NCBI GenBank assembly: GCA_017301995.1
Contig: JAFLEH010000007.1
Coordinates: 200,399-264,398 of the forward strand
Reading direction: 5' to 3'
Length of the DNA: 64,000 nt
From: Verrucomicrobiota bacterium
GTDB taxonomy: Bacteria; Verrucomicrobiota; Verrucomicrobiia; Verrucomicrobiales; Akkermansiaceae
The notes below the pieces were generated by a model. That model saw only the letters and a list, made by a program, of their open reading frames with translations, was not told where the DNA came from and did no database searches. Positions 46,795-55,722 of this stretch are shown in pieces. The translations under genes and the position numbers were made by a program. The number at the start of each line of letters is the position of its first letter. The stretch's first letter is position 1.

Positions 46795-46818
46795 CTTGCA
46801 TGCAAGCAATTACTTGCA
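46795..46818. promoter_or_regulatory. Probable TetR operator between efflux operon and its regulator
   Basis: Two overlapping inverted repeats lie here: CTTGCATGCAAG (46795-46806), a perfect palindrome, and TGCAAG-N6-CTTGCA (46801-46818). The repeated TTGCA words and the position between the divergent efflux and TetR genes suggest an operator for the TetR protein that may control both directions. Confidence 0.7.
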
Positions 46819-46829
46819 AAAATTTCCCC

Positions 46830-47498
46830 GTGCCCGCGAAACGACCCGACGAATCCGAACCCCGACCTCCCACGACCCGGCAACGCCTGCTGGACGCCGC
46901 CCGCGTGGAGTTCGGCCTGAGCGGGATCGAGGGCGCGACCACCCGCGCCATCGCCGAGCGCGCCGGCTGCAACGAGGTCACGCTGTTCCGTTTGTTCGAA
47001 TCCAAACTGAAGCTGCTAGGGGCGGTGGTGGGGGAAACCTCCCGCGAATTCCTCGCTCTAACCGACTGTGCGGACCAGCTGACCGGAGACTTGGTCAAGG
47101 ACCTGACGCACATGGCGACGGTCTGCACCGAGTCGATGGAGCGCTCCGAGGATGTGGCGCGCGCGCTGATCGGGGAGAGCCGGCGGCGTCCCACTCTGGC
47201 AAAGGAGTTGATCGGCGACGTGATGACCCCTTTCCACCGGTGCATCGCCAATTGCCTGAAGGGACACCAGCGCGCCGGTCGGGTTCGGGCGAATCTGGAC
47301 ACCGCGGCGTTCGCCGAGATCCTGACAGCCACGCTGATGGGCGGCGTGTTGCGCCGGGGATCCGGGCTTTCGGCATACCAACGCGGACCATGGATCCGCC
47401 GGACCGTCGATTTTCTAACACGCGGCGCGCTGGATCCCGATGGTTGCGAGGGGTCGTTGGCAAAACCGGCGGGTGCCGGGAAGCGGTCAAAGCGATGA
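46830..47498 (+). CDS. TetR family transcriptional regulator of the efflux operon
   Basis: Regulator of about 222 residues. The N-terminal helix-turn-helix matches TetR (TTRQRLLDAARVEFGLSG, then TTRAIAERAGCNEVTLFRLFESK); the C-terminal helical domain, which would bind an inducer, is variable as usual (helices from about 60 to 190). A GTG start at 46830 places the palindromic operator just upstream; an ATG at 46800 would put the operator inside the coding region and is therefore less likely. It faces the RND operon and most likely represses it until a substrate of the pump binds. Inducer unknown. The C-terminal tail is Lys/Arg rich. Confidence 0.85.
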   Translation: MPAKRPDESEPRPPTTRQRLLDAARVEFGLSGIEGATTRAIAERAGCNEVTLFRLFESKLKLLGAVVGETSREFLALTDCADQLTGDLVKDLTHMATVCTESMERSEDVARALIGESRRRPTLAKELIGDVMTPFHRCIANCLKGHQRAGRVRANLDTAAFAEILTATLMGGVLRRGSGLSAYQRGPWIRRTVDFLTRGALDPDGCEGSLAKPAGAGKRSKR

Positions 47499-47571
47499 CC
47501 TCGACGCCTGGTCCCGGGCCAGCCAATCACCTCCCCTCGACCGTGGTCTTGTCGGTCGCCTCAACTCTTAA

Positions 47572-47791
47572 CCCGAATTCCGAAGTTGAAAGCTATCGTG
47601 TGGTCCCATTTGACCGCTGAAGCGCCGAGTACCGCTGATGGCGCTGAAGTTGAGGCTACAAAAATCGGATCGAATCCGATTCACCATACGGTGCGGGCAT
47701 CCCGATCAAACAAAACTCAGCGAATTCAGCGGTTCTCAGTGGTTCAGCGGTAAATCGAGCGTCCAAACTGTCTCGAACTTGGGATTTCGGG
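47572..47791. repeat. Palindromic MITE-like intergenic element, copy 2 (220 bp)
   Basis: Inverted ends CCCGAATTCCGAAGTTG (47572-47588) and GAACTTGGGATTTCGGG (47775-47791) match those of the copy at 16488-16712. An inner hairpin AATCGGAT-CGA-ATCCGATT (47663-47681) sits beside an A-run, as in the other copy. The stretch CAGCGGTAAATCGAGCGTCCAAA is matched in the first copy, in the opposite orientation, by CAGCGGTAAGCCGGGCGTCC. No protein is encoded inside. Confidence 0.75.
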
Positions 47792-47792
47792 C

Positions 47793-48005
47793 TTAAGGCA
47801 ATGGCGTGGCGGCCACGACCTTGTACCGCCGCTCCGGATTGAGCGTGTCGCGGGCGACAAGCCCGAGGATGCATTCGCCGACCATGCAGGCGTGCCGTAG
47901 GTCCATCGCATGGAATCGATCTATCCAAAGGACCGGTATCCACCGCCATTCTCCAGTGATCCGGAAGCCTTGCGATATAGTGAATTCCGCGCCTCCAGAT
48001 CTCAT
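47793..48005 (-). CDS. Small hypothetical protein (doubtful)
   Basis: A frame of 70 residues between the palindromic element and the phosphoesterase gene. Its second half (DLRHACMVGECILGLVARDT) has a plausible protein-like composition, ending in VVAATPLP. I recognise no family and no ribosome site. It starts one base after the repeat ends. It may be a small gene, or chance coding in an otherwise empty gap. Low confidence. Confidence 0.3.
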   Translation of the reverse strand: MRSGGAEFTISQGFRITGEWRWIPVLWIDRFHAMDLRHACMVGECILGLVARDTLNPERRYKVVAATPLP

Positions 48006-48089
48006 CCAGCTCCGTAGCTCATTCCGGTGGAGCGGCCGACTATGAATCGGCAGGTTGGCGGTGCGAGTTAGCCCGGGCTCTGCCGTCGG

Positions 48090-50861
48090 CTACGGGTGTT
48101 TTTTGATCCGATAGAAACCGCGTAGGGCGCTGGCTTCGGCCGGCACGGTGGCTTCGAGCGTGGCTCCACTGGCAGTTAGGGTTTGCACGTCGGTCCATGA
48201 GGACGGTGCCAGACTTGCGTTCTTCTGGACCGTGTAGGATTCTCCCGGTACGGTCTTCCATCTCAAGCGCACCTGGCCGTTTTCCAGACGGAATTCCTCA
48301 AAGGCGAGGGGAACCACATCGAAGGCCGCACGATTGGAAACCTCGGTGTAGGAGTCGTTGGTGAACATCGCGACCCAGTAGCGGCCGGCGGGCAGGTCGG
48401 GCAGATCGAAGGTCACCTGGCCATTGGTTGCGCCGTTGAAATAGAGGTATTTCACCAGATCCTGCAAGCCCGGCGTGTCGCCATCTCGGTAGAGGCCGAT
48501 CCAGTCTTTGGGAATGCCGGGGCCTTCGGCAAAGCTGACCGTGAAGGTATCCCCTTGGGCGACTTTGTCCGACGCCATGGAAACCTGCGCGATCCGGGTG
48601 CCCACCGAAAAGCGGACACGCGCGCTGATTTCCTGATAGCCGTCGTTGACCATGAAGACCGCGTAATAATAGCCCTTCGGCAGGCCGGTGAACTCCTTGT
48701 AACCGCTGGCGGAGGCCGCATATTGCCACGCTGCGGACGGACTCGCGGACCCCGGGTTCTTGTCCACTTTGTAGATCCCTATCCAATCCGCGGTGCCGGC
48801 GGGCGCATTGCTGAAATCAAGCCGGACGGTCTCGCCCTCGGCGAAATTCTCCTTGGCCGGTGATACCATTGCGAGATTGCCCACGTAGAAAGGAACCCTC
48901 GGGGCAATCTCGGCATAGCCGTCGTTTTCGAGAAACGCGGCGAACCATTCCCCTACCGCGATGTTCTGCGTGAAGAGGATCGAACCGTTGGTAATGCCCG
49001 ACGCGCCGCCGGAGGTGGATCCGTTGACATATTTCCACGCGGTCGAGGCCACGCCGCCGGACGCCGAGGTTCCCGGCTTCTGTCCCTTTTTGTAGATTCC
49101 GATCCAATCCTTGGCATTTCCCGGGCCGTTTTCGAAAGCCACGGTGAAGTCCTCGTCCGGGGCGAAGACGGATTTCTGCATCAGGATGGCTGGCGAGGCG
49201 ACGGCACCACCGGAAATCTGGAACGATTTCACATCGGACCACGGCGACCACACCGCGTTGGTGTCGCGGTGGCGGACACGGGCGTGATAGGTCCCGTTGG
49301 CCAGCGTGTTGGGCACGGTGATGCTGAGAATGTCCAGGCCGTTGTGGATGTTGACCGGCTCGTAGTTGGGCGCTCCGGTGTCCCCATAGACGTTCTCGAC
49401 ATCGCGGATTCTATCGAGCTTGAGATTGGCAAACGCCGCATCCGCCGCGATCTGGAACTGCGCGCTGTTGATGGACTCGCCGGTTGTGGTGGAAAAGGCG
49501 GTGCAGCCCAACACCAGCGGATGGGAAACCGGGGCGGTGAAAATGTTGGTTAGAGCGGGTTTGGCGGGAGCGGCAACCCCAAGTCGGCGATGGAACGAAT
49601 CAATAAGACGGCTGTTGTAGGCCTGGGTGGTCCAGCGGGTTTCGGCCGGAAATTTCACATTCGCCTCGGCGAAACAGCGGACCTCCATGCTCCGGTTGGC
49701 AAGATCGAAATCGAGGATCTGCCACGCCCAGTTGGCAATGGTTTTCTGGACATCATCGTAGTCGGCCTCGGTGGACTGGCCCCAATACTGGTCCCAGGCG
49801 GTGCCGCCGGAGATGATGTGATAGATCGGCCAGTCGCGGGTTTGGCCGCGGGCGTAGAGATGGTGGTGGGCGCCGATGTTGAGGACGTGTTTCTCGGTTT
49901 CCGCCAGCATGGGCATGATCTCGTTGCGGAACCACGCGGAAATGTCGCCGATGTATTGCTCCGCCTGATAGGGACGGTGGACCACGGAAACGCAGAGGTC
50001 GGTGGTGGCATCGGTCTTGAGGGCATCCACGATCTGCCGGATCCATGCCTTCTGGGTGGTGCCGGTGTGTTCGCTGCTGGTGTGGATGAAGCAGACGCTG
50101 CCGACCTTGTAAGCGTAATAGACCTGCGGATCCGGGCTGGTGATGTTCGCGTACTTCATGTCGGTGTAGCGGAACATCTTCTTGTAGTTCGCCAGACCGC
50201 TGTCGCTGTAGGTCTCATGGTTGCCCACCGTGGTCATGACCGGCAGGTTCGGCGTGGTTAGGCCGTTGAATTTGAAGTGACGGTCGCGGTATTGGTCCAT
50301 CGTGCCGGCATCCACCTGGTCGCCGGGCATCAGGATGAAATCGATCGCCTCCTCGATGGGCACGCCGTAGAGTTGTTCGATCTTGTATTTGGCGCAGGCC
50401 ATGAGTTTCTCATAGCGGTTTTCCGCAAGCTGGTTGTCGCCTGCCACCAGCACGCGGAGGCGACCGGTTTTGGCGCCGTCGGGCATGGGAGTGCGGAATC
50501 GGAACACCTCCGAGACAGCGGCGCCGTTCCTAACCCGATAGTAATAGTAGGTGCTGGGTGAGAGGCCGGTGATTTGTCCGATGTGATAGTGGTAGCCGGT
50601 GCCGGGCGTGGTGTCGGTGGACGCGGTTAGGGCGTTGGTCAGGCTGGCGGCCGTGGTTCCCCACTCAATGGTGCCGGAAGTTTCTGCGGCTGTCATCCAC
50701 GACACCCAGATGGAGTCCGGGCGCATGGACTGCAGATAGGGGCGGATGCCCGCCGGAATGCCGGTGTAGCCGGATGGCAGCGCGAGGCCGCGGGTGGTGA
50801 CGAGACCGAGCGCGCCAAAGGTTGACAGGCGGAGGAATTCCGAGCGGGTGAAGTTGGTCAC
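48090..50861 (-). CDS. Purple-acid-phosphatase-like metallophosphoesterase with DWIGIY repeats
   Basis: Exported protein of 923 residues. The N terminus (TRSEFLRLSTFGALGLVTTRGLA) resembles a Tat-type leader, but the twin Arg is absent. A fibronectin-like domain (about 35-125) is followed by a calcineurin-type metallophosphoesterase (about 135-400) with GDNQ (141-144), GDQ (180-182), GNHE (213-216), VVHRP and GAHHHLYARG, the usual metal ligands. Then come a fibronectin-type domain and three beta-repeats of about 105 residues with the core KDWIGIY or ADWIGIY and a NDGYxE ending, and a C-terminal strand region. The same repeat occurs in the next two genes on this strand. Likely role: phosphomonoester cleavage at the cell surface or outside the cell. 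Confidence 0.85.
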   Translation of the reverse strand: MTNFTRSEFLRLSTFGALGLVTTRGLALPSGYTGIPAGIRPYLQSMRPDSIWVSWMTAAETSGTIEWGTTAASLTNALTASTDTTPGTGYHYHIGQITGLSPSTYYYYRVRNGAAVSEVFRFRTPMPDGAKTGRLRVLVAGDNQLAENRYEKLMACAKYKIEQLYGVPIEEAIDFILMPGDQVDAGTMDQYRDRHFKFNGLTTPNLPVMTTVGNHETYSDSGLANYKKMFRYTDMKYANITSPDPQVYYAYKVGSVCFIHTSSEHTGTTQKAWIRQIVDALKTDATTDLCVSVVHRPYQAEQYIGDISAWFRNEIMPMLAETEKHVLNIGAHHHLYARGQTRDWPIYHIISGGTAWDQYWGQSTEADYDDVQKTIANWAWQILDFDLANRSMEVRCFAEANVKFPAETRWTTQAYNSRLIDSFHRRLGVAAPAKPALTNIFTAPVSHPLVLGCTAFSTTTGESINSAQFQIAADAAFANLKLDRIRDVENVYGDTGAPNYEPVNIHNGLDILSITVPNTLANGTYHARVRHRDTNAVWSPWSDVKSFQISGGAVASPAILMQKSVFAPDEDFTVAFENGPGNAKDWIGIYKKGQKPGTSASGGVASTAWKYVNGSTSGGASGITNGSILFTQNIAVGEWFAAFLENDGYAEIAPRVPFYVGNLAMVSPAKENFAEGETVRLDFSNAPAGTADWIGIYKVDKNPGSASPSAAWQYAASASGYKEFTGLPKGYYYAVFMVNDGYQEISARVRFSVGTRIAQVSMASDKVAQGDTFTVSFAEGPGIPKDWIGLYRDGDTPGLQDLVKYLYFNGATNGQVTFDLPDLPAGRYWVAMFTNDSYTEVSNRAAFDVVPLAFEEFRLENGQVRLRWKTVPGESYTVQKNASLAPSSWTDVQTLTASGATLEATVPAEASALRGFYRIKKHP

Positions 50862-50867
50862 GGGAAA

Positions 50868-52619
50868 TCAGGGTAGGGTTGCCGCATATTCATATACCTT
50901 GTAGAAACGACGGGGCGGCGGAGTGGCTCCGAGGTCTTCGGTGTGGGAGGTGGTGCCGTCGCCCTCGGCGGTGATGTCGTCGGCAATCCGGGTCCAGTCT
51001 TGCAGGGGATCGCCGTCAAGACTATCAGAAGCATAGATATCATAAACATGATCGGTTTTCGAAGCCCACTCGAGGGTGAACTGGCTGCCGTTCCGCCGCA
51101 CATCGACCATGCGGATGATTTCGGGTTCGGGCGGCGGGTTCACCACCGAGAAAAGCACCGGTCCCTGGGCGATTTCGTAACCGTCGTTGAGCAGCAGGCA
51201 GGCGTAGTAGTCGCCCACGGGCAGGGTGCTGAAGCTCATGGATCCCGCGGGCACCGAACCGCCGGAGGTGCGGGTGCCGTTGAGATAGTTCCATTGGGTC
51301 GAGACCTGCAACTGCGGAATGTCGGTTGTCCGATAGATACCAATCCAGTCGGTGGCGCCGCCGGCCGCGTTGGCCCATGCGACGGTCACGGGCGAGCCCA
51401 CGGGTATGGTAGCCGCATTTACGGAAAAATCGGCTGAGGAGGATTCCTGGCGCAGCACGCGCACGGTGCGGGTGACGCCGCTGCCGTTCGCTTCCAGCGT
51501 GAACACCGTGGATGCCGACGGCACGGTGAAAATCCTGGATCCGATGCCCGTTCCGGAGTCGGTGTCGGCCGTGACGTTGTGGACGGTGGTGCCGTCGGAA
51601 ACGGTCACGAGCGCGGCGTTGGGAGGCAGGACCTGCCAGGTGAGGGTGACCTCGTGGTTGGGCGCTGCCGCGACCCGCGCGTTGGATGTTAGGCTGACGG
51701 TGCTCCCGGAGAGAATGGTCACCTGCGTGGATGAGGTACCGTTGAGGGTGAGCGTGTAGGTGGTGTTCGCCGCCGGGGTCACGGTGGTGCCGCCGAATCC
51801 CGTCTGGCTGTCGGTTAGGGGAAGCGCGTTGACCGGCCCGTTGCCGTCATCAAGGGTAAGGCTGGAGGCGCCTGCGATATTGCCGATTTCCCAGTCGAGG
51901 GAAATGGGATTGCCATCGGCTATCAGTGCGGACGAGGCGAAGGAAACGATCGACGGGATATTGGTGATTTCGTCGAACACCAGATTGTCCATCGCCAGGT
52001 AGTCGCCGTTGCCTGCGGTGCGGGTGAGTTGCAGCACCACGGTTTGGCCGGGAGCGCCGGTGAAGGCGGGGGAAACGGTGTCGCGGCCGCCGGTGGTGCG
52101 GGTCCACGAACCGGTGGCGAGCACAGTCCCGGCCTTGGTCGCGTTGCGGATGGTCCACTCGACCGTCATGTTTCCGCCTGCGGGCCAGCCGGACCATGCG
52201 TCGAGATCGAACGAGGTGATTTTCGCGGCCACTGCGGCGCTCGGGACGAAACTGATATAGGTGTTGGCCGTGCCGCCTGTGCCGGTGCCGTCCAGTTGGA
52301 CCACGTTTCCTCTGCCATTCCAACTGATGTAGGTGTCGAGTCCGCCGTTGGCGCCGCTGTTGCCTCCGCCGCCCTCGCCATCCCACACCAATTGAATGTT
52401 AGGAGTGCCGGTCACGCCGGTGGATCCCATGGAGGCGGTCCAGTTGGTGCCGGTGGCCGCGACGTTGGATCCGTAATTCGGTTTGCCGGGCAACGGTTGG
52501 TTGCTGGCGGTGAAGCCGTCGCTGTGTATCGCGGTGGTGGCATGGAGCGTGGAGTGGCAGGCCACCGAGGCGAGGACGGTTAGGCAAAGGTTGCGGAGCA
52601 AGGGGGATGTGGTGCTCAT
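50868..52619 (-). CDS. Secreted multi-domain protein with one DWIGIY repeat
   Basis: Protein of 583 residues using the start at 52619, which gives a signal peptide (LLRNLCLTVLASVACHSTLHA). Residues about 30-230 form a beta domain seen in Verrucomicrobiota surface proteins (NYGSNVAATGTNWTASMGSTG; FDLDAWSGWPAGGNMTVEW). Ig-like stretches (about 240-400) follow. At about 420-500 is one DWIGIY repeat (TDWIGIYRTTDIP) with its LLNDGYE ending. The last 80 residues are a beta domain. The gene starts 75 bases after the PEP-CTERM gene and ends six bases before the phosphoesterase gene, so the three likely form one operon. No enzyme motif seen. Confidence 0.75.
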   Translation of the reverse strand: MSTTSPLLRNLCLTVLASVACHSTLHATTAIHSDGFTASNQPLPGKPNYGSNVAATGTNWTASMGSTGVTGTPNIQLVWDGEGGGGNSGANGGLDTYISWNGRGNVVQLDGTGTGGTANTYISFVPSAAVAAKITSFDLDAWSGWPAGGNMTVEWTIRNATKAGTVLATGSWTRTTGGRDTVSPAFTGAPGQTVVLQLTRTAGNGDYLAMDNLVFDEITNIPSIVSFASSALIADGNPISLDWEIGNIAGASSLTLDDGNGPVNALPLTDSQTGFGGTTVTPAANTTYTLTLNGTSSTQVTILSGSTVSLTSNARVAAAPNHEVTLTWQVLPPNAALVTVSDGTTVHNVTADTDSGTGIGSRIFTVPSASTVFTLEANGSGVTRTVRVLRQESSSADFSVNAATIPVGSPVTVAWANAAGGATDWIGIYRTTDIPQLQVSTQWNYLNGTRTSGGSVPAGSMSFSTLPVGDYYACLLLNDGYEIAQGPVLFSVVNPPPEPEIIRMVDVRRNGSQFTLEWASKTDHVYDIYASDSLDGDPLQDWTRIADDITAEGDGTTSHTEDLGATPPPRRFYKVYEYAATLP

Positions 52620-52694
52620 GGCTGGTGCGGTTGGTTTACGGCGCCCGGATATTCGCCACACCGGGTGGTCCGGCATGGCGCGGGCATGATGGGA

Positions 52695-53441
52695 TCATAC
52701 TCCGGCGCGGCGGCGGCGCAGGATGATCGCACCGAGGGAGAGGCTTCCCAGCACCAGCGAGGAGGTCTCGGGCACCACTTGGAAGGACTGGCCTTTTGCG
52801 AGCTGATAGTAGCCGTCGTTCGCCAGCAGGAAGACATCATAGGAGCCCGGGGCCAAACCGGTGAAAGTCTTGTTGCCGGAGGAGGTGGTGGCGTAGCTCC
52901 AAGCGGTGGACACCGGGTCTCCATCGGGCGTTGTTCCGGTCGGATAGATCCCGATCCAGTCTTTTGGCACCACGCCCGCATTGTTGGACCATGCGATGCT
53001 GATGGTTTCGGAGGAGTCGTAAATCGACTTGTCCGCCGCGATGGTGATGTTAGGTGAGGATCCGATTACGAAGCTGACGGTGGTGTCTCCGGTCACCGCT
53101 CCGTAGCCGTCGTTTGAGAAAAACCTGGCAAACCAACTGGTCCCGATCTGGGAGTTGTTGAACAGGGTGGCCGGCGTGGTGGCGGAGCCGGTCGCGTTGG
53201 TGCCGTTCGGAGACGGATAGGCCCACCATGTGGAGGGTGTGGAGGATCCGGGCGTTTGGCCGCCCTTGTAGATCCCGATCCAGTCCTTGGTGGTGCCACC
53301 GGTGTGGTTCGAGAACGTGGCGGTTAGAGAGGATCCGGCCCATACGGGTCCGAGGCTGAGGGTGGCCGCCTGAAGTTGACTAGCGCCGAGCGCCGCGGCC
53401 ACGGCGAGGCAGAGAAACGGTTTGATGGAGGGGATTCTCAT
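52695..53441 (-). CDS. PEP-CTERM protein with two DWIGIY repeats
   Basis: Exported protein of 248 residues: signal peptide (MRIPSIKPFLCLAVAAALGASQLQA), then two tandem copies of a beta-repeat of about 95 residues with the cores TKDWIGIYKGGQTPG and PKDWIGIYPTGTTPDG and the endings FFSNDGYG and LLANDGYY, and a C-terminal PEP-CTERM signal (VVPETSSLVLGSLSLGAIILRRRR). It is first in a three-gene operon whose members share the repeat. The presence of the exosortase-type tail here alone suggests that this one is sorted to the surface; the others lack it. Confidence 0.82.
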   Translation of the reverse strand: MRIPSIKPFLCLAVAAALGASQLQAATLSLGPVWAGSSLTATFSNHTGGTTKDWIGIYKGGQTPGSSTPSTWWAYPSPNGTNATGSATTPATLFNNSQIGTSWFARFFSNDGYGAVTGDTTVSFVIGSSPNITIAADKSIYDSSETISIAWSNNAGVVPKDWIGIYPTGTTPDGDPVSTAWSYATTSSGNKTFTGLAPGSYDVFLLANDGYYQLAKGQSFQVVPETSSLVLGSLSLGAIILRRRRAGV

Positions 53442-53680
53442 GGTGTCTGTTGAATGCGGTGGGTTAGGCTCACCGCACGCTCGTCTGAGGTTAGAAGAGG
53501 GTGCTGCCGGGTCTCAAGTGGCAATTTTCCCAATGCCCGTGGCATTTTAGGATCCTTGGAAATACCGGACCGTCGGTTGAAGTAGGGGGCCCATGCCAAA
53601 AGCGACACCTTCTTTTCCGAGCCTTCCGAGCGCTGATTCCGCTGGCGGGTCGGCAATCCCATGCTAGAATCCGGGCGGAT

Positions 53681-54898
53681 ATGGACGGGCGTGAATCACC
53701 ATTGATCGCGGTGCGGTATCCGGCATGGTCGCGCTTTTGGCAAAGCGTGCTGCCGGGGATCTTGGATTACATGGGATCGGATAGACCCTGGCGTTTGCAG
53801 ACCGAGGACAACTCCTACGGTGAGATGGAAAGCGTGCGGATTGACGAGCGCTGGCAAGGCGCCGGCGCCGTGCTGTTCCGTGCGAGCGAGAGGGAATTGA
53901 AGGCCTACCGGAGCCGTGGCATGGCGGTGGTGCTCACCAGCACCGAAGGCCCGGACTGCGGGTATCCGCGGGTGGTGCCCGACAACGAAGCGGTGGGACG
54001 GCATGCCGCGACACATCTGTTGGAAACCGGCGTGCAGGAGTTCGCGTTTCTCGCCCGTGGCGAAACCTTGTACGCCGAGGACAATCTGGCGCCCGGAAAA
54101 CGCAGGTATGCGCTTGAGCGGCTGCGCGGTTTCGCCGGGCGTCTCTCCGCGGAAGGAATCCGGCCCCGCACGCATCTGCTCAGGGGCTATCCGCTGTGGG
54201 AATCGGACGCGTGGAGGGGAGTTAGAGAGGAAACCTTGCGGTTTTTGCTAACCCTGCCTTCTCCATGCGGGTTGTTTGTCGTGGATGACGCGCTCGCGGC
54301 GGTGGCCTTGCGGGCGGCCGAGGACATCGGTCGCAGGGTTCCTGACACCCTGCTCGTTGTTGCCTACGGGGACGACCCCCAATATTGCCATTCCCAGGTT
54401 CCCGCCTTGAGCAGCATTCCCCACCCGGGAAGGCGTGTGGGGTTCGAGGCGGCCGAACTGCTGGACCTCCAGTTGCGGGGGAGGATCGAGCCCGGTTTGG
54501 TGCGGCGCATCCCCGTGGAAGGCGTCATCGCGCGCGGATCCACCGACGCATTCCCTATCAAAGACGCGGAAGTCGCCCGCGTGCTCGCGTGGATCCGCCA
54601 GAATGCTCCCACCGACCCGCTGCATGTGGGCGAGTTGGCCGAACGATGCGGTCTATCGATTTCCGCCATCACCTCCCGGTTCCGCCAGGTGATCGGGCAT
54701 AGCCCGAAGCGGGAAATCCAGAGGGTTAGGCTGAAACGTCTCAAGCAACTGCTCCGGACGACCGACCGGTCCTTGGGCGAGCTTGGCGCGCTGATGGGGT
54801 TCGCGTCCGCACACGAGCTGAGCCGTTTCTTTCTGCGGGAAACCGGCACGAGGCCGAACGCGTGGCGATCCCAACAGCCGGCGGACGGCGGGCGCTGA
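53681..54898 (+). CDS. XylR-like AraC-type transcriptional regulator
   Basis: Regulator of 405 residues. The N-terminal part (about 1-285) has a LacI/periplasmic-binding-protein-like fold (VVLTSTEGPDCGYPRVVPDNEAVG, then LFVVDDALAAVALRAAED), and the C-terminal 100 residues are an AraC helix-turn-helix pair (LHVGELAERCGLSISAITSRFRQVIG, SLGELGALMGFASAHELSRFF). This combination is that of XylR-type sugar regulators, which are abundant in Verrucomicrobiota. The gene is divergent from the DWIGIY operon with 240 bases between them, so it may control that operon. Effector unknown. The start at 53681 excludes an unlikely 60-residue extension. Confidence 0.85.
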   Translation: MDGRESPLIAVRYPAWSRFWQSVLPGILDYMGSDRPWRLQTEDNSYGEMESVRIDERWQGAGAVLFRASERELKAYRSRGMAVVLTSTEGPDCGYPRVVPDNEAVGRHAATHLLETGVQEFAFLARGETLYAEDNLAPGKRRYALERLRGFAGRLSAEGIRPRTHLLRGYPLWESDAWRGVREETLRFLLTLPSPCGLFVVDDALAAVALRAAEDIGRRVPDTLLVVAYGDDPQYCHSQVPALSSIPHPGRRVGFEAAELLDLQLRGRIEPGLVRRIPVEGVIARGSTDAFPIKDAEVARVLAWIRQNAPTDPLHVGELAERCGLSISAITSRFRQVIGHSPKREIQRVRLKRLKQLLRTTDRSLGELGALMGFASAHELSRFFLRETGTRPNAWRSQQPADGGR

Positions 54899-54973
54899 CA
54901 TCGCTGGTCCGATCCGAATCCGCCGATTTCGAAATCCCCATCCCCTTGCGCGGTCCTTGTCCGGTGCGAGAGG

Positions 54974-55450
54974 CTAATCGCGACCCTCCACCTCGTCCGG
55001 TACCACGGACGCGTCCAACACCCCTTGCGGGTAATGGATTTTCTCCTGCGCGGAGGCGAGCGCCTCCACGTGGGGAGCATGTTTCCCGGCGAGCAGCGCG
55101 GCATGGTCCCCGTCCCGCCCTAAGATGGCGGCTTCCGACAGCAGCCACGACGGAACCGGAAAAAGCCCAGGGTCGATCAGGCTGAAAGCCAGCCGGACGA
55201 TCTCCTCCTGCGTCCGCTCCCTGGTGGCACCGGGAAGCGATGGCACCGGTTTGAGGCCCATGCGGCAGAGCGATTCGTTGAGCTTGTAGAAACCCTTGAG
55301 GCCCTTCATCGGGATGATCGTGCCCCGGTTGACCAAATCGTGGAACGTGCTGCGGGGCAGCGGTTTGTCGAAATACGGGTCGAATCCCTCCCGCCGGACC
55401 GCGAATTCCGGACCGGTGAAAGGAGGTTGCCGTTTTGTGCCAATGCTCAT
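54974..55450 (-). CDS. Hypothetical protein next to tRNA attachment site
   Basis: A protein of 158 residues with start MSIGTKRQPPF at 55450. The N-terminal half contains FDPYFDKPLPRSTFHDLVNRGTIIPM and GLKGFYKLNESLCRMGL, which read like a short DNA-binding or excisionase/MerR-like helix-turn-helix with a following wing, and the rest is helical with an Asp/Glu-rich C terminus. It lies outside the integrated element, just left of the tRNA fragment. Function unknown. A longer frame to 55609 would add unlikely residues. Confidence 0.6.
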   Translation of the reverse strand: MSIGTKRQPPFTGPEFAVRREGFDPYFDKPLPRSTFHDLVNRGTIIPMKGLKGFYKLNESLCRMGLKPVPSLPGATRERTQEEIVRLAFSLIDPGLFPVPSWLLSEAAILGRDGDHAALLAGKHAPHVEALASAQEKIHYPQGVLDASVVPDEVEGRD

Positions 55451-55685
55451 GGCCCCAATTTTACCCGACCCGGACTCCGGAACAAGGAGCGATCCCCAAA
55501 AACGGGGGGAATTCCGGACGTTTGCCCGAGGCCGCCTTTCCCAAGAGGCGTAGCCGGCGTCGGAGAGTTTATTTAAGAATGGTAAAATAGTTGCCAAAAC
55601 AGTTGCCAAAAATGCACCGTTTTTCCGGATTCCGGCGGATTTTGGCGGACCCTGGCGGACGATGTGTTTTTCTCCAAAACACGGA

Positions 55686-55717
55686 AAAGGCCCGAATCCG
55701 TTGGGATTCGGGCCTTT
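55686..55717 (-). terminator. Terminator downstream of tRNA-Lys 3' fragment
   Basis: A perfect 14-bp stem (AAAGGCCCGAATCC with GGATTCGGGCCTTT) has a four-base loop. It lies just beyond the 3' end of the tRNA sequence on the minus strand, where the T-run completes a rho-independent terminator. It is the original terminator of the tRNA-Lys gene. Confidence 0.85.
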
Positions 55718-55722
55718 GTTAA

